Below are positions 7,316-15,060 of a stretch of DNA of 41,649 nucleotides, one piece after another. A program made the position numbers and the translations under genes. The notes under the pieces were generated by a model. That model made no database searches. It was given only the letters and a program-made list of their open reading frames with translations, and had not been told where the DNA came from. Within the stretch, counting starts at the first letter, position 1. The number at the start of each line of letters is the position of its first letter. Source of the stretch: Candidatus Hydrogenedentota bacterium (GTDB taxonomy: Bacteria; Hydrogenedentota; Hydrogenedentia; Hydrogenedentales; SLHB01); assembly GCA_016215105.1 (NCBI GenBank), contig JACRLJ010000076.1:1-41649 (forward strand), read 5' to 3'.

Positions 7316-9124
7316 GTGTTAGAGAAACGGGAATTCGAGCGAAACGATTTCTACTGGCGATTGTCCACTGCCGTAGCGGTGGTATCGGGGTTATTTTCGC
7401 TGGTGGTATTCTTGTTGATCGTGCTCAACTATTTGCAGTTCCGGGACGCGGATCCGGTCAACAATCTGCTCATTACAAAGATGCGCCAGGAGTATGCTGG
7501 GCTTCCCCAGAAGGACGATGCGCTCGCGGAACGAATTCGCGATCTCGAGTTATTGAATCGCAAAGCATTTTTCACGAGCCAAGTGTTTCTCCGTTCCGGA
7601 GCCATCATGCTCTTGGTTGGCGTGTCGGTGTTCATGATAGCCCTCAAGAACTCACTTCGCTGGCGCCGTGAAAGGCCGGTCCCAGAGGCTACGCCCACTG
7701 CTGACAAGGAGTTTCTCGCCTACGCTCGATCTCGACAATTGATCATGTGGGCCGGGGTCGCCCTCTTGGCGGTGGGGATGGCTGCGACGCTGATGACGGA
7801 AAGCGAAGTGGTGAAAGGCGCTGGCGGAGTCGCAGCAATACCGCCGGGCCCTCTGGCAAAAAGTGACACTTCGCCGTCCACGGGGGCGGCTGCGGAGAAG
7901 ACCCAGGTCGCGTCATTGCCGGCCACCGTTTCCGTACCAGCTCCAACGTGGGAAGCGATGGAGAAGAACTGGCCTAGCTTCCGAGGCCCCGGAGCTACCG
8001 GCGCGGCTCACTTTACGAACGCCCCGGTAGATTGGGATGTGGAAGCAGGAACGGGTATTCGCTGGAAATCGGACGTAGCGCTGCCAGGTTCGAATTCCCC
8101 GGTAATCTGGGAGAAGCGGCTGTTCATTTCCGGCGCCGACGACAAGACGCGCGAGATCTATTGCTACGACATCGATAGCGGCAAGCTGCTTTGGAAACAA
8201 TCCGTTGACAACGTGAGCGGGTCGCCCCAGACTCCCCCAAAAGTAAGTGAAGATACAGGATATGCGGCGCCGAGCATGGCCGCGCTCGGGGGACAGGTAT
8301 TTGCGATTTTCGCCAACGGGGACCTGGTTGCCTACGATGCCGAAGGGACCAGGCAGTGGGGATTCAATGTAGGCCTGCCGGACAATCATTACGGACACTC
8401 GTCGTCGTTGCTTGCGTTTGAAAAGCTGCTCTATGTGCAACTGGACCAACGTAAGGAGGCCAAACTGATCGCATTTGACGTAGCGACAGGAAAGCCGGTC
8501 TGGACTGCGAAACGCAAGACCATCTCCTGGGCCTCGCCAATCCTCGCGCGTACGGCATTTGGCCCTCAACTCATACTGAATTCGGAGACGACGGTAGATG
8601 CGTACGACCCGCAGACCGGCGCGGCCCTTTGGAGCCAGGAGTGCTTGGGAGGCGAGGTCGCGCCGTCTCCGGCGTATAGCAACGGAGTGGTCTTTGCCGC
8701 GAACGAATACGCCACCGCGTCCGCGATTCAGTTGAACAAATCCGAACAAGGTGTTACACCCCAGATTCTCTGGAAATACGACGAACTGCTTCCCGAGGTA
8801 TCGAGCCCGGTGGGAGACGGGGAACGTTTCTACTTCGGTACAAGCGCCGGTCAGCTTGTCTGTCTCGACGCGAAGTCCGGAAAGAAGCTATGGGTTCAGG
8901 AGTTTTCCGACGGGTTCTTCTCGTCACCGGTGCTCGTAGGTGATCGGATCTACATTCTTGATAACGAGGGTCACATGCACATCGTGGCGGCCAGTTCGAC
9001 GTATAAGTTAATAGCAACACGGAACATGGGCGAGAAGACGTTCGCCACGCCCGCGTTTCTCGAAGGCCGAATCTATCTCCGAACCATCGATCATTTGTTC
9101 TGTATCGAGCAAAAAGATGTCTGA
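7316..9124 (+). CDS. Multi-pass membrane protein with C-terminal PQQ-like beta-propeller
   Basis: This 602-residue protein begins at a GTG 3 nt after the previous stop. The N-terminal third holds three hydrophobic segments (about 12-40, 86-108, 145-165) separated by a charged, probably helical stretch. A low-complexity Ala/Pro/Ser linker leads to the propeller from about residue 215. The propeller opens with NWPSFRGPGATG, the shared W-x-x-FRGP element, and continues with repeats such as GKLLWKQSVD, GKPVWTAKRK and GKKLWVQEF. The end overlaps the NuoEF fusion by 8 nt. A three-helix anchor is more than a propeller needs, so the membrane part may contact the NapH-like protein. That is inference from co-encoding, not from any visible motif. 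Confidence 0.85.
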   Translation: MLEKREFERNDFYWRLSTAVAVVSGLFSLVVFLLIVLNYLQFRDADPVNNLLITKMRQEYAGLPQKDDALAERIRDLELLNRKAFFTSQVFLRSGAIMLLVGVSVFMIALKNSLRWRRERPVPEATPTADKEFLAYARSRQLIMWAGVALLAVGMAATLMTESEVVKGAGGVAAIPPGPLAKSDTSPSTGAAAEKTQVASLPATVSVPAPTWEAMEKNWPSFRGPGATGAAHFTNAPVDWDVEAGTGIRWKSDVALPGSNSPVIWEKRLFISGADDKTREIYCYDIDSGKLLWKQSVDNVSGSPQTPPKVSEDTGYAAPSMAALGGQVFAIFANGDLVAYDAEGTRQWGFNVGLPDNHYGHSSSLLAFEKLLYVQLDQRKEAKLIAFDVATGKPVWTAKRKTISWASPILARTAFGPQLILNSETTVDAYDPQTGAALWSQECLGGEVAPSPAYSNGVVFAANEYATASAIQLNKSEQGVTPQILWKYDELLPEVSSPVGDGERFYFGTSAGQLVCLDAKSGKKLWVQEFSDGFFSSPVLVGDRIYILDNEGHMHIVAASSTYKLIATRNMGEKTFATPAFLEGRIYLRTIDHLFCIEQKDV

Positions 9125-11603
9125 ATCCATCAACGTAGAAACCGAAGTCGATCTTAGCGAGATCGAGAGCATCGTCGAGGCGAATGGACGCGCCCCGGAA
9201 GCGGTCATTCCGATTCTCCAGGCGATCCAGTCAAAATATCGCTATCTTCCCACGCCTGCCCTGGAACGTGTCTGCGAATTGACCGAGATTACTCCTGCCG
9301 CTATCGAGGGAGTAGCGACATTCTATTCGCAATTCCGCCGAAAGCCGGTCGGAAAACATGTAGTGAGTCTCTGTGATGGCACGGCCTGCCACGTCAAAGG
9401 CGCCGTCGATGTCCACGAAGCGATGGAAATCGAGTTGGGCATGGAATCCGGCGATGATACCGACCCAGAGAGACGCTATACCATCCGAAAGGTGGCTTGC
9501 CTAGGATGCTGTTCCCTCGCGCCGGCCATGCAAATTGACGGCGTGACCTATGCCCACGCAGGCGCCGATTCCGTCCCGGGCATACTTCTTGATTTCCAGA
9601 AGCGCCAGTTGGAGACCCCTGAGGACCGCGACGAGACTCGGCGCAGTGTGAAGGCCAATGGCGCTGAGATTCGCATTGGCCTGGATTCATGCTGTGTCGC
9701 CAGCGGCACCGATCGAATCGAGCGCGCCCTTCACCGTGCGCTCGCGGAGTTGGAATCGGAAGTGCCTATCAAGCATGTAAGCTGCGTGCATATGTGCCAT
9801 CAAGTGCCCGTGGTCGAGGTGATCGAGGCCGGCAAGCCCCCGACACTGTACACGAGGGTCAGGGAGGAGGACGTTTCCGAGATCGTCGCGCGCCACTTTA
9901 AGCCGCGCAATCCGTTCCGCTGGGTTCAATCGTCAATGCTGCGCTGGACGGAGCGCCTGTACGGCGGAGTAGACGGCGAAGAAGCGCCCGAAAGTCACGA
10001 CGAAGATGTACGCGACGAACAGGTCTCGACGTTCCTGGGCGGACAATATCATATTGCCACGGAACACCGGGGCGATCTGAACCCCGCCGATCTCGACGAG
10101 TATTTGCGCCGCGGGGGCTTCATGGCGGTGGAGAAATGCCTCTTCGGAAAGGCAAGGGGACATGTGTTGCTCGCGCGCCACAAGGGAGTGGCTCCCGAGC
10201 CGCCAGTAACGGGAGCTGGGTGGACGGCGCGACAAATCATTGATGAGATAACCGCCAGTGGATTGCGGGGCCGCGGAGGCGCCGGGTTCCCGACGGGAAA
10301 GAAGCTGCAGTTCGTTCACGATGCGCCGGGTGACAAGAAATACATTATTTGCAACGGCGATGAAGGCGATCCGGGCGCGTTCATGGATCGAATGATCCTG
10401 GAATCGTACTCGTACCGCGTGATCGAAGGGATGATCCTTGCCTCGCTCGCGGTGGGATCGGACGTCGGCTACCTATACATACGTGCTGAGTATCCGCTAG
10501 CGACCAAGCGGATGCGCAAGTCCATAATCGAATGCGAAGAGGCAGGTCTGCTCGGTGACAATATACTTGGCAGCGGCAAGGCGCTGCACTTGAAAGTGAA
10601 AGAAGGGGCGGGGGCGTTCGTTTGCGGCGAAGAGACCGCATTGATCGCGTCGCTTGAAGGCAAGCGTGGCATGCCTACAATACGTCCGCCGTACCCTGCG
10701 CAGTGCGGATTGTATGGATGTCCGACTCTCATCAACAACACGGAAACGCTGGCGATGATCCCGTGGATCATCCGTAACGGAGCGGCGAAGTTCGCGGCGC
10801 TGGGCACCGAGCGAAGCAAAGGCACCAAGGTATTCTCGCTCGCGGGCAAGATACGGCACGGCGGCCTAATCGAAGTGCCTATGGGCATTACCATCAACCA
10901 GATCGTCGAAGGCATCGGCGGCGGTATCGCCAATGGCCGGAAGTTCAAAGCGATACTCGTCGGCGGACCATCGGGCGGATGCATTCCCGCATCTCTCGGC
11001 GAGACGCCCGTTGATTACGAAGCGCTCGCCGAAGCAGGCGCTATGATGGGCTCGGGCGGGATGGTAGTTCTTGACGATTCCGATTGCATCGTCGAAATGT
11101 GCCGCTATTTTCTGTCCTTCACGCAACATGAATCTTGCGGTAAGTGTTCGCCGTGCCGCATCGGCACCATGCGCTTGAAAGAGATGCTGACCCGATTGAC
11201 CCTTGGCCAGGGCCAGCTTAGCGATCTTGAACTGCTCGATCAGTTGAGCCGCGTGGTGAAGAATCAAAGCCTGTGCGGACTCGGCAAGACCGCTCCGAAT
11301 CCGGTCTTGACGGCGCTGAAGTATTTCCGAGAGGAATTTGAAGCCCATGTAAAGGGAATCTGCCCGGCGGGAAAGTGCAAGGCCTTGATTGACTACTGGA
11401 TCGTGGACACCTGTATCGGCTGCACCAAGTGCGCCCAAGTGTGCCCGGTCGACTGCATCGACTCGGAAGCATTCACGATGCACCACATTCGCCTGGACAC
11501 ATGCACGCGGTGTGACGCGTGTCTCGTGGCGTGTCCGGTTAACGCCATCAAGGCGGGATCGCGAACCAGAGAAGAACGGGAGTTGGCCTTGTGCCCACGA
11601 TAG
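9117..11603 (+). CDS. NADH dehydrogenase NuoE-NuoF fusion with C-terminal ferredoxin domain
   Basis: This 828-residue cytoplasmic flavoprotein joins four parts. Residues 15-165 are NuoE-like, with [2Fe-2S] ligands Cys86, 91, 128 and 132. Residues 185-262 form a second thioredoxin-like domain with Cys192/193 and Cys223/227, as in HydB/HndC-type NuoF. Residues 330-740 are the NuoF core, with the FMN/NADH glycine-rich loop GLRGRGGAGFPTG (382-394), NGDEGDPGAFMDR (413-425), and [4Fe-4S] ligands Cys674, 677, 680 and 720. Residues 762-812 carry two ferredoxin clusters (CIGCTKCAQVCP and CTRCDACLVACP). NADH oxidation on FMN is well established for this family. Unlike bifurcating hydrogenases, no HydA is present. 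It overlaps both neighbours, so its partners are probably the FAD/Fe-S protein and the NapH-like protein. Confidence 0.93.
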   Translation: MSESINVETEVDLSEIESIVEANGRAPEAVIPILQAIQSKYRYLPTPALERVCELTEITPAAIEGVATFYSQFRRKPVGKHVVSLCDGTACHVKGAVDVHEAMEIELGMESGDDTDPERRYTIRKVACLGCCSLAPAMQIDGVTYAHAGADSVPGILLDFQKRQLETPEDRDETRRSVKANGAEIRIGLDSCCVASGTDRIERALHRALAELESEVPIKHVSCVHMCHQVPVVEVIEAGKPPTLYTRVREEDVSEIVARHFKPRNPFRWVQSSMLRWTERLYGGVDGEEAPESHDEDVRDEQVSTFLGGQYHIATEHRGDLNPADLDEYLRRGGFMAVEKCLFGKARGHVLLARHKGVAPEPPVTGAGWTARQIIDEITASGLRGRGGAGFPTGKKLQFVHDAPGDKKYIICNGDEGDPGAFMDRMILESYSYRVIEGMILASLAVGSDVGYLYIRAEYPLATKRMRKSIIECEEAGLLGDNILGSGKALHLKVKEGAGAFVCGEETALIASLEGKRGMPTIRPPYPAQCGLYGCPTLINNTETLAMIPWIIRNGAAKFAALGTERSKGTKVFSLAGKIRHGGLIEVPMGITINQIVEGIGGGIANGRKFKAILVGGPSGGCIPASLGETPVDYEALAEAGAMMGSGGMVVLDDSDCIVEMCRYFLSFTQHESCGKCSPCRIGTMRLKEMLTRLTLGQGQLSDLELLDQLSRVVKNQSLCGLGKTAPNPVLTALKYFREEFEAHVKGICPAGKCKALIDYWIVDTCIGCTKCAQVCPVDCIDSEAFTMHHIRLDTCTRCDACLVACPVNAIKAGSRTREERELALCPR

Positions 11604-13132
11604 TCATAAACAATAGGAGTATCGACGTCGAGAACGGCACGACAGTCTTGCAGGCTGCGCGTGCGCTGGGCATCGAAGTGCCGACGCTGTGCTATTGGGA
11701 AGGCGTACGGCCGATGAACTCCTGCATGTTGTGTGTCGTACGCAATACCAAGACCGGTCAATTGCTGCCTTCCTGCTCCTCCGTGGTTCAGGAGGGCATG
11801 ACTGTCGAGACGGATACCGGCGATGTCTGCAATGCGCGAAAGGAAGTCCTCGAGCTGATCATCAGTGAGCACATCGGGGACTGCGAGGCCCCGTGTACGC
11901 ACACCTGTCCCGCGTCGATGAACATCCCGGTAATGATGCGGCAGATCTATGATGGGGACTTCGATGCGGCGGCGTTTACCGTCACCAACGGACTCGTGTT
12001 CCCCGGAACGTTGGGCCACGTTTGCCCCGCCCCCTGTGAGAATCCGTGCCGGCGCAAGTCCTATGACGAAACCATGGAGATCCGGTTCCTGCATCGAAAC
12101 GTCGCGGCCAAAGCGCGCACGGACAATCCTGAGTTGCTCGAGTGTCCTCCTGATTCTGGCCGGAAAGTGGCTATCGTTGGCGGCGGTTTGGCGGGTATGG
12201 CCGCCGCGTGGGTACTGCGAAAGCGCGGTCATGCGGCGACAATCTTCGAGAAGGAAGACAAGGCGGGCGGGAAGCTTCGCAAGTTGACGGAGGACGAGTT
12301 GCCGAAGGAGGTATTGGACGCCGAAATCGATCAAGTCCGCCGCCTGGGGGTCGAATTCACATACGGCACGGCGGTCAATGGCGATCTTGAATCCATTTGC
12401 GCCTCCTATGACGCGGTGATTCTGGCGTGTAATGGGGTCGGAAAGGCCGGCGGAAGCGTCTTCGAAGCGAAGGAACACAAGTTGAACGTCCGTGCGGTTG
12501 GCAACGGCAAGACCGCCGCCGTATGGGTTGACAAGTACCTCAAGAGCATCGAGGGGCCGGCGGAGCCGAAATTGTTCGAGAGCAAGATCGGAAAAATGGA
12601 CAAGTCCGAACTCGAGAACATGCGCGAGCACAATGAAAACAAAGAGTCCATGGCCGTGGCGTCACTGGATGGTACTCGAGTCGACTTGCGCGCGGAAGCC
12701 GGCCGTTGTCTGCATTGCGATTGCCGGAAACGAGTTTCGTGCGGGTTGCGAAAGTGGGCTTCGGAGTACGGAGCGGAGAAAAAGAAGTATCTTACGACCG
12801 AGGAAAGGGATTTCCGCATCATTGGGCGCGGGAACGTACTGTTCGAGCCAGGGAAGTGTATCCGCTGTGGGCTGTGCGTGGCGATTGCGGAGAAGCACGG
12901 AGAGGACATCGGCTTGGCGTTTAGCGGACGCGGATTCGACCTCGAAATCCGGGTGCCCTTTGACCACAGCTTTGATGAGGCGCTGCGGAAATCAGCCGAC
13001 GAGTGCGTCGCTGCGTGCCCCACGGCCGCGATTGCGTTTCGCAACAAGGAAGACGTCGAGGCCTGTCACACCACCACATGGATCGAACTCGATCCTCACA
13101 GCACTCTCAGCGTGAACGCCAGCGTGAAGTAG
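11591..13132 (+). CDS. NuoG/GltD-like 2Fe-2S, 4Fe-4S and FAD protein lacking the NAD(P)H domain
   Basis: This 513-residue protein starts at a GTG overlapping the NuoEF fusion by 13 nt. A plant-type [2Fe-2S] domain (Cys34, 45, 48, 62), as in NuoG, comes first. A GltD/DPD-like helical Fe-S domain follows (Cys98, 102, 106 and Cys145, 149, 153), then an FAD Rossmann fold (VGGGLAGMAAAWVLRKRG, from residue 196). GltD then has an inserted NAD(P)H-binding Rossmann fold. Here only about 100 residues separate the FAD glycine loop from the closing AVGNGKTAAVWVDKYL element, with no second GxGxxG. The C-terminus adds Cys-rich sites at 373/376/378/384 and 423/426/429 with 472/476. The likely role is an electron-transfer partner that receives electrons from NuoF. 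The stop lies 37 nt inside the converging ArsG-like gene. Confidence 0.88.
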   Translation: MPTIVINNRSIDVENGTTVLQAARALGIEVPTLCYWEGVRPMNSCMLCVVRNTKTGQLLPSCSSVVQEGMTVETDTGDVCNARKEVLELIISEHIGDCEAPCTHTCPASMNIPVMMRQIYDGDFDAAAFTVTNGLVFPGTLGHVCPAPCENPCRRKSYDETMEIRFLHRNVAAKARTDNPELLECPPDSGRKVAIVGGGLAGMAAAWVLRKRGHAATIFEKEDKAGGKLRKLTEDELPKEVLDAEIDQVRRLGVEFTYGTAVNGDLESICASYDAVILACNGVGKAGGSVFEAKEHKLNVRAVGNGKTAAVWVDKYLKSIEGPAEPKLFESKIGKMDKSELENMREHNENKESMAVASLDGTRVDLRAEAGRCLHCDCRKRVSCGLRKWASEYGAEKKKYLTTEERDFRIIGRGNVLFEPGKCIRCGLCVAIAEKHGEDIGLAFSGRGFDLEIRVPFDHSFDEALRKSADECVAACPTAAIAFRNKEDVEACHTTTWIELDPHSTLSVNASVK

Positions 13133-13785
13133 AGTCCTATCGTAAGGAATACGCCCCCAGTCGCATACCGCGCCCAGCGTTCCATCCGTCCAACTCGCGC
13201 GAAGGCGGGAGCAACTCTGTGCGCCGCCAACGCAATAACCAGACTGAAGACGATTACCGGGAGCGCAACGCCGATGGCGTACATCAGCGGCAGAAATACA
13301 CTGGAGCTGCGCGACACGGCCAAAGGAAGGAGGCTTCCGAAGAACAATGCCGCCGTTGTCGGACAGAAGGACATAGCAAAGACAATGCCCAGCGCCGCCG
13401 CCGCCCAGAACCCGCCCGCGCCCGCCTTTCCGTGAATCCAAGCCTTCAATCTTCCACTCCCGAATTGGAAACTGATGAATTCCAGCAGGAACAGCGCACA
13501 GAGTATTAGTATCGGACCCAACAGCCGGAACATGTATTTCTGGAGCCCGTGTGACACCAACGGGACGGAGAGCAGGCTGGTCACGAGCGTCATCGCGAGC
13601 AGTACGAACGCCAACGCCTGCCCCGCGATATAGCAAACGCACGAGAGCAAGACAAACCGAAGACTCTCTACCCGGCGCGCGAGAAATGAGATTGCAGCTA
13701 CGTTGGTCGCGAGTAAACATGGGCTGATAGACGTGAGGAAACCAAACCAGAACGCGGCGCCGGCCGCCAAGGCAATGTCTCTCAT
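13096..13785 (-). CDS. ArsG/CcdA-like membrane protein with two intramembrane Cys
   Basis: This 229-residue polytopic protein has about six hydrophobic helices. It belongs to the CcdA/DsbD transmembrane fold, most like the ArsG group, from the motif FLTSISPCLLATNVAAISF (Cys23) and its counterpart FAMSFCPTTAALFF (Cys141). In this fold the two Cys pass reducing equivalents across the membrane. ArsG has been linked to efflux of aromatic arsenicals alongside ArsE and ArsF. The ATG overlaps the stop of the ArsF-like gene as ATGA, which sets the start and implies coupling. Its last 37 nt lie inside the end of the converging operon. Arsenic resistance and a general disulfide or haem-maturation relay both remain possible. 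Confidence 0.78.
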   Translation of the reverse strand: MRDIALAAGAAFWFGFLTSISPCLLATNVAAISFLARRVESLRFVLLSCVCYIAGQALAFVLLAMTLVTSLLSVPLVSHGLQKYMFRLLGPILILCALFLLEFISFQFGSGRLKAWIHGKAGAGGFWAAAALGIVFAMSFCPTTAALFFGSLLPLAVSRSSSVFLPLMYAIGVALPVIVFSLVIALAAHRVAPAFARVGRMERWARYATGGVFLTIGLYFTLAFTLRVL

Positions 13786-14270
13786 GGAGGCGCATCCAGG
13801 TATTCGCGCGTTTCCGCGCGGACGTAGTCCACAAACGCGGTCTTGTTGTTGACGAAGTCCCAAATCGACTCGAGATTCTTCCAGCTAACTTGATTGCCGT
13901 TTTCGATTCGCACCAGCACGACGGACTTCGTATAGATGTTGTACTCTGAGATGTAGTGCTCGTTGCGCGGGTCGTCCACATCGATTGGACGCCAAGAGAG
14001 GTCACCCGTCGCCAGTTCAGCCGCGAAGTGCGTCTCAAGCGCTTCGCGCGTATACGCTTCGATGTTTTCGCACGTTGTACAGAGTTTTCCTTCCGAAAAG
14101 TAGTACACGATGAGCTTAGGCGACCTGCCCCCTACTGGAGTCAACGATTCCGGCGCGGCGGCGTTTGCCGCGGCGTTCCGGCGCTCCACGGCCTCTTTCA
14201 CCGCTACGTACAAGAGACTGCCAATGGCCAGAACAAGGAGGACGTTACGAATGTGTTTTCTGGTGTTCAT
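13782..14270 (-). CDS. ArsF-like membrane-anchored thioredoxin-fold protein
   Basis: This 162-residue protein has one N-terminal helix (about residues 9-24) and a thioredoxin-like domain with the active pair CTTC (Cys64, Cys67) in the context KLIVYYFSEGKLCTTCENI. The later PIDVDDPRNEHYISEYNIYT and SVVLVRIENG segments match what I know of ArsF-family proteins, which are encoded beside ArsG and described with reduction of nitro-aromatic arsenicals. It should hand reducing equivalents to or from the ArsG-like helices. The gene ends in an ATGA overlap with the ArsG-like gene. No strong ribosome site is visible before its ATG, so a different start is possible. Confidence 0.75.
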   Translation of the reverse strand: MNTRKHIRNVLLVLAIGSLLYVAVKEAVERRNAAANAAAPESLTPVGGRSPKLIVYYFSEGKLCTTCENIEAYTREALETHFAAELATGDLSWRPIDVDDPRNEHYISEYNIYTKSVVLVRIENGNQVSWKNLESIWDFVNNKTAFVDYVRAETREYLDAPP

Positions 14271-14354
14271 TCGTGATAGGCGCTCGGCCTCGACGCTGGA
14301 ACGGCTGGGATCGCGGCGCCGCGCCTCGTATCCGCATAACGATTCATGATCGCG

Positions 14355-14594
14355 CTAGACGCTATTGATCATGTCCTTGAGTTCGCGCAGGGAAGGCACC
14401 CTTCCTACGACGCGCACTTCGCCGTCAATCACCAACGCCGGAGTGCCCGGCACATCAAAGGCGAGAATGCGGTCAATATCCGAAACCTTTTCCAACTCGA
14501 ATTCGACATGCAATTCCGTGGCTGCCTGAGCCGCCAATTCCGCCAAACGATGGCAGGACGGGCACCCGGTTCCAAGTATTTGAAGTTTCCTCAT
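14355..14594 (-). CDS. Small ArsE-like thioredoxin-fold protein with CPSC active site
   Basis: This 79-residue protein belongs to the TM0996/MTH895 group of minimal thioredoxin-like proteins. The active site is GTGCPSCH (Cys11, Cys14), and VPGTPALVIDGEV gives the cis-proline strand typical of the fold. It is cytoplasmic. I chose the ATG at 14594 rather than the in-frame one at 14636 because GGAG lies 7 nt upstream of it and the fold begins there. It is the first gene of a three-gene minus-strand unit with the ArsF-like and ArsG-like genes, 84 nt upstream of the former. The trio forms a possible relay from cytoplasm through the membrane to the periplasm. Confidence 0.8.
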   Translation of the reverse strand: MRKLQILGTGCPSCHRLAELAAQAATELHVEFELEKVSDIDRILAFDVPGTPALVIDGEVRVVGRVPSLRELKDMINSV

Positions 14595-14737
14595 GGCGCG
14601 TCTCCGAGGCATGCGTACTATGCGCGAAGAAAACAATAGACATCCGTGCCGGGCATGCGCTCAATCCGGCGCGGGGAACAATTCGCCGCTGGGACTATGT
14701 TAAGCTATCACTGACCGATTAACAAGGAGTGATCACC

Positions 14738-15001
14738 ATGGATGACGAAATCCTTACCGTCGAAGAGGCCGCGGCGCTTCTGAAATCTTCGCCTGACGTT
14801 GTGCTGAGTCTGCTCATGTCCAGCGAGTTGGCGGGGCGGAACATCGGCGGTGATTGGCGTACGACGCGGCGGGCGTTGGTTAGTTTTGTGGATGGTGTTC
14901 CGCTGCAAATGGCGTGCTGCACGCCGGATATGTGCCGCACTTCGAACACGGGGATGGCGATGTCCGGGGGGCGCGCCGCTTCGGGGCGGTGTTGCTCGTA
15001 G
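14738..15001 (+). CDS. Excisionase/MerR-type HTH protein with Cys-rich tail
   Basis: This 87-residue protein begins with an HTH_17-type winged helix (ILTVEEAAALLKSSPDVVLSLL, then AGRNIGGDWRTTRRAL), typical of small DNA-binding proteins. AAGGAG 8 nt before the ATG at 14738 fixes the start. The C-terminal 30 residues are unusual: a CC pair, then C after four residues (ACCTPDMC), and a final CC (GRCCS). Clustered thiols like these suit As(III), other soft metals or redox sensing. It is divergent from the ArsE-like gene with 143 nt between starts, a usual place for a regulator of that unit. A propeller gene follows 59 nt later. A role as thiol-based regulator is inference. Confidence 0.75.
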   Translation: MDDEILTVEEAAALLKSSPDVVLSLLMSSELAGRNIGGDWRTTRRALVSFVDGVPLQMACCTPDMCRTSNTGMAMSGGRAASGRCCS

Positions 15002-15015
15002 CAGGGTATTTCTAA

Positions 15016-15031
15016 TCGGCGCAAGCGCCGA
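15016..15031. other. Short GC-rich hairpin after the HTH gene
   Basis: TCGGCGC (15016-15022) and GCGCCGA (15025-15031) form a stem immediately after the HTH stop codon. There is no T-tract. It may weaken read-through into the propeller gene at 15061 or stabilise the upstream message. Only the inverted repeat is seen. Confidence 0.3.
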
Positions 15032-15060
15032 ACGCACCACGGGGGGTACGTCTCCTTCCC

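Noticed and set aside
8080-8110. tRNA T-arm-like string GGTTCGAATTCC
   Set aside because: It lies inside the propeller gene at 7316-9124 and no acceptor stem, anticodon arm or CCA context surrounds it.
2671-9124. PQQ-dependent alcohol dehydrogenases
   Set aside because: The propellers match the repeat family, but I cannot see the calcium and PQQ active-site residues or the expected length of about 550-600 residues of pure propeller; a quinoprotein enzyme role is unsupported.
9780-9810. Possible c-type haem site CVHMCH in the NuoEF fusion
   Set aside because: The spacing is C-x3-CH, not CxxCH, and it falls at the expected [2Fe-2S] ligand position of the thioredoxin-like domain in a cytoplasmic protein.
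14595-14737. Sigma-70 promoter for the HTH gene (TATGTT at 14696-14701)
   Set aside because: No acceptable -35 element lies at the right spacing, so it is not called.
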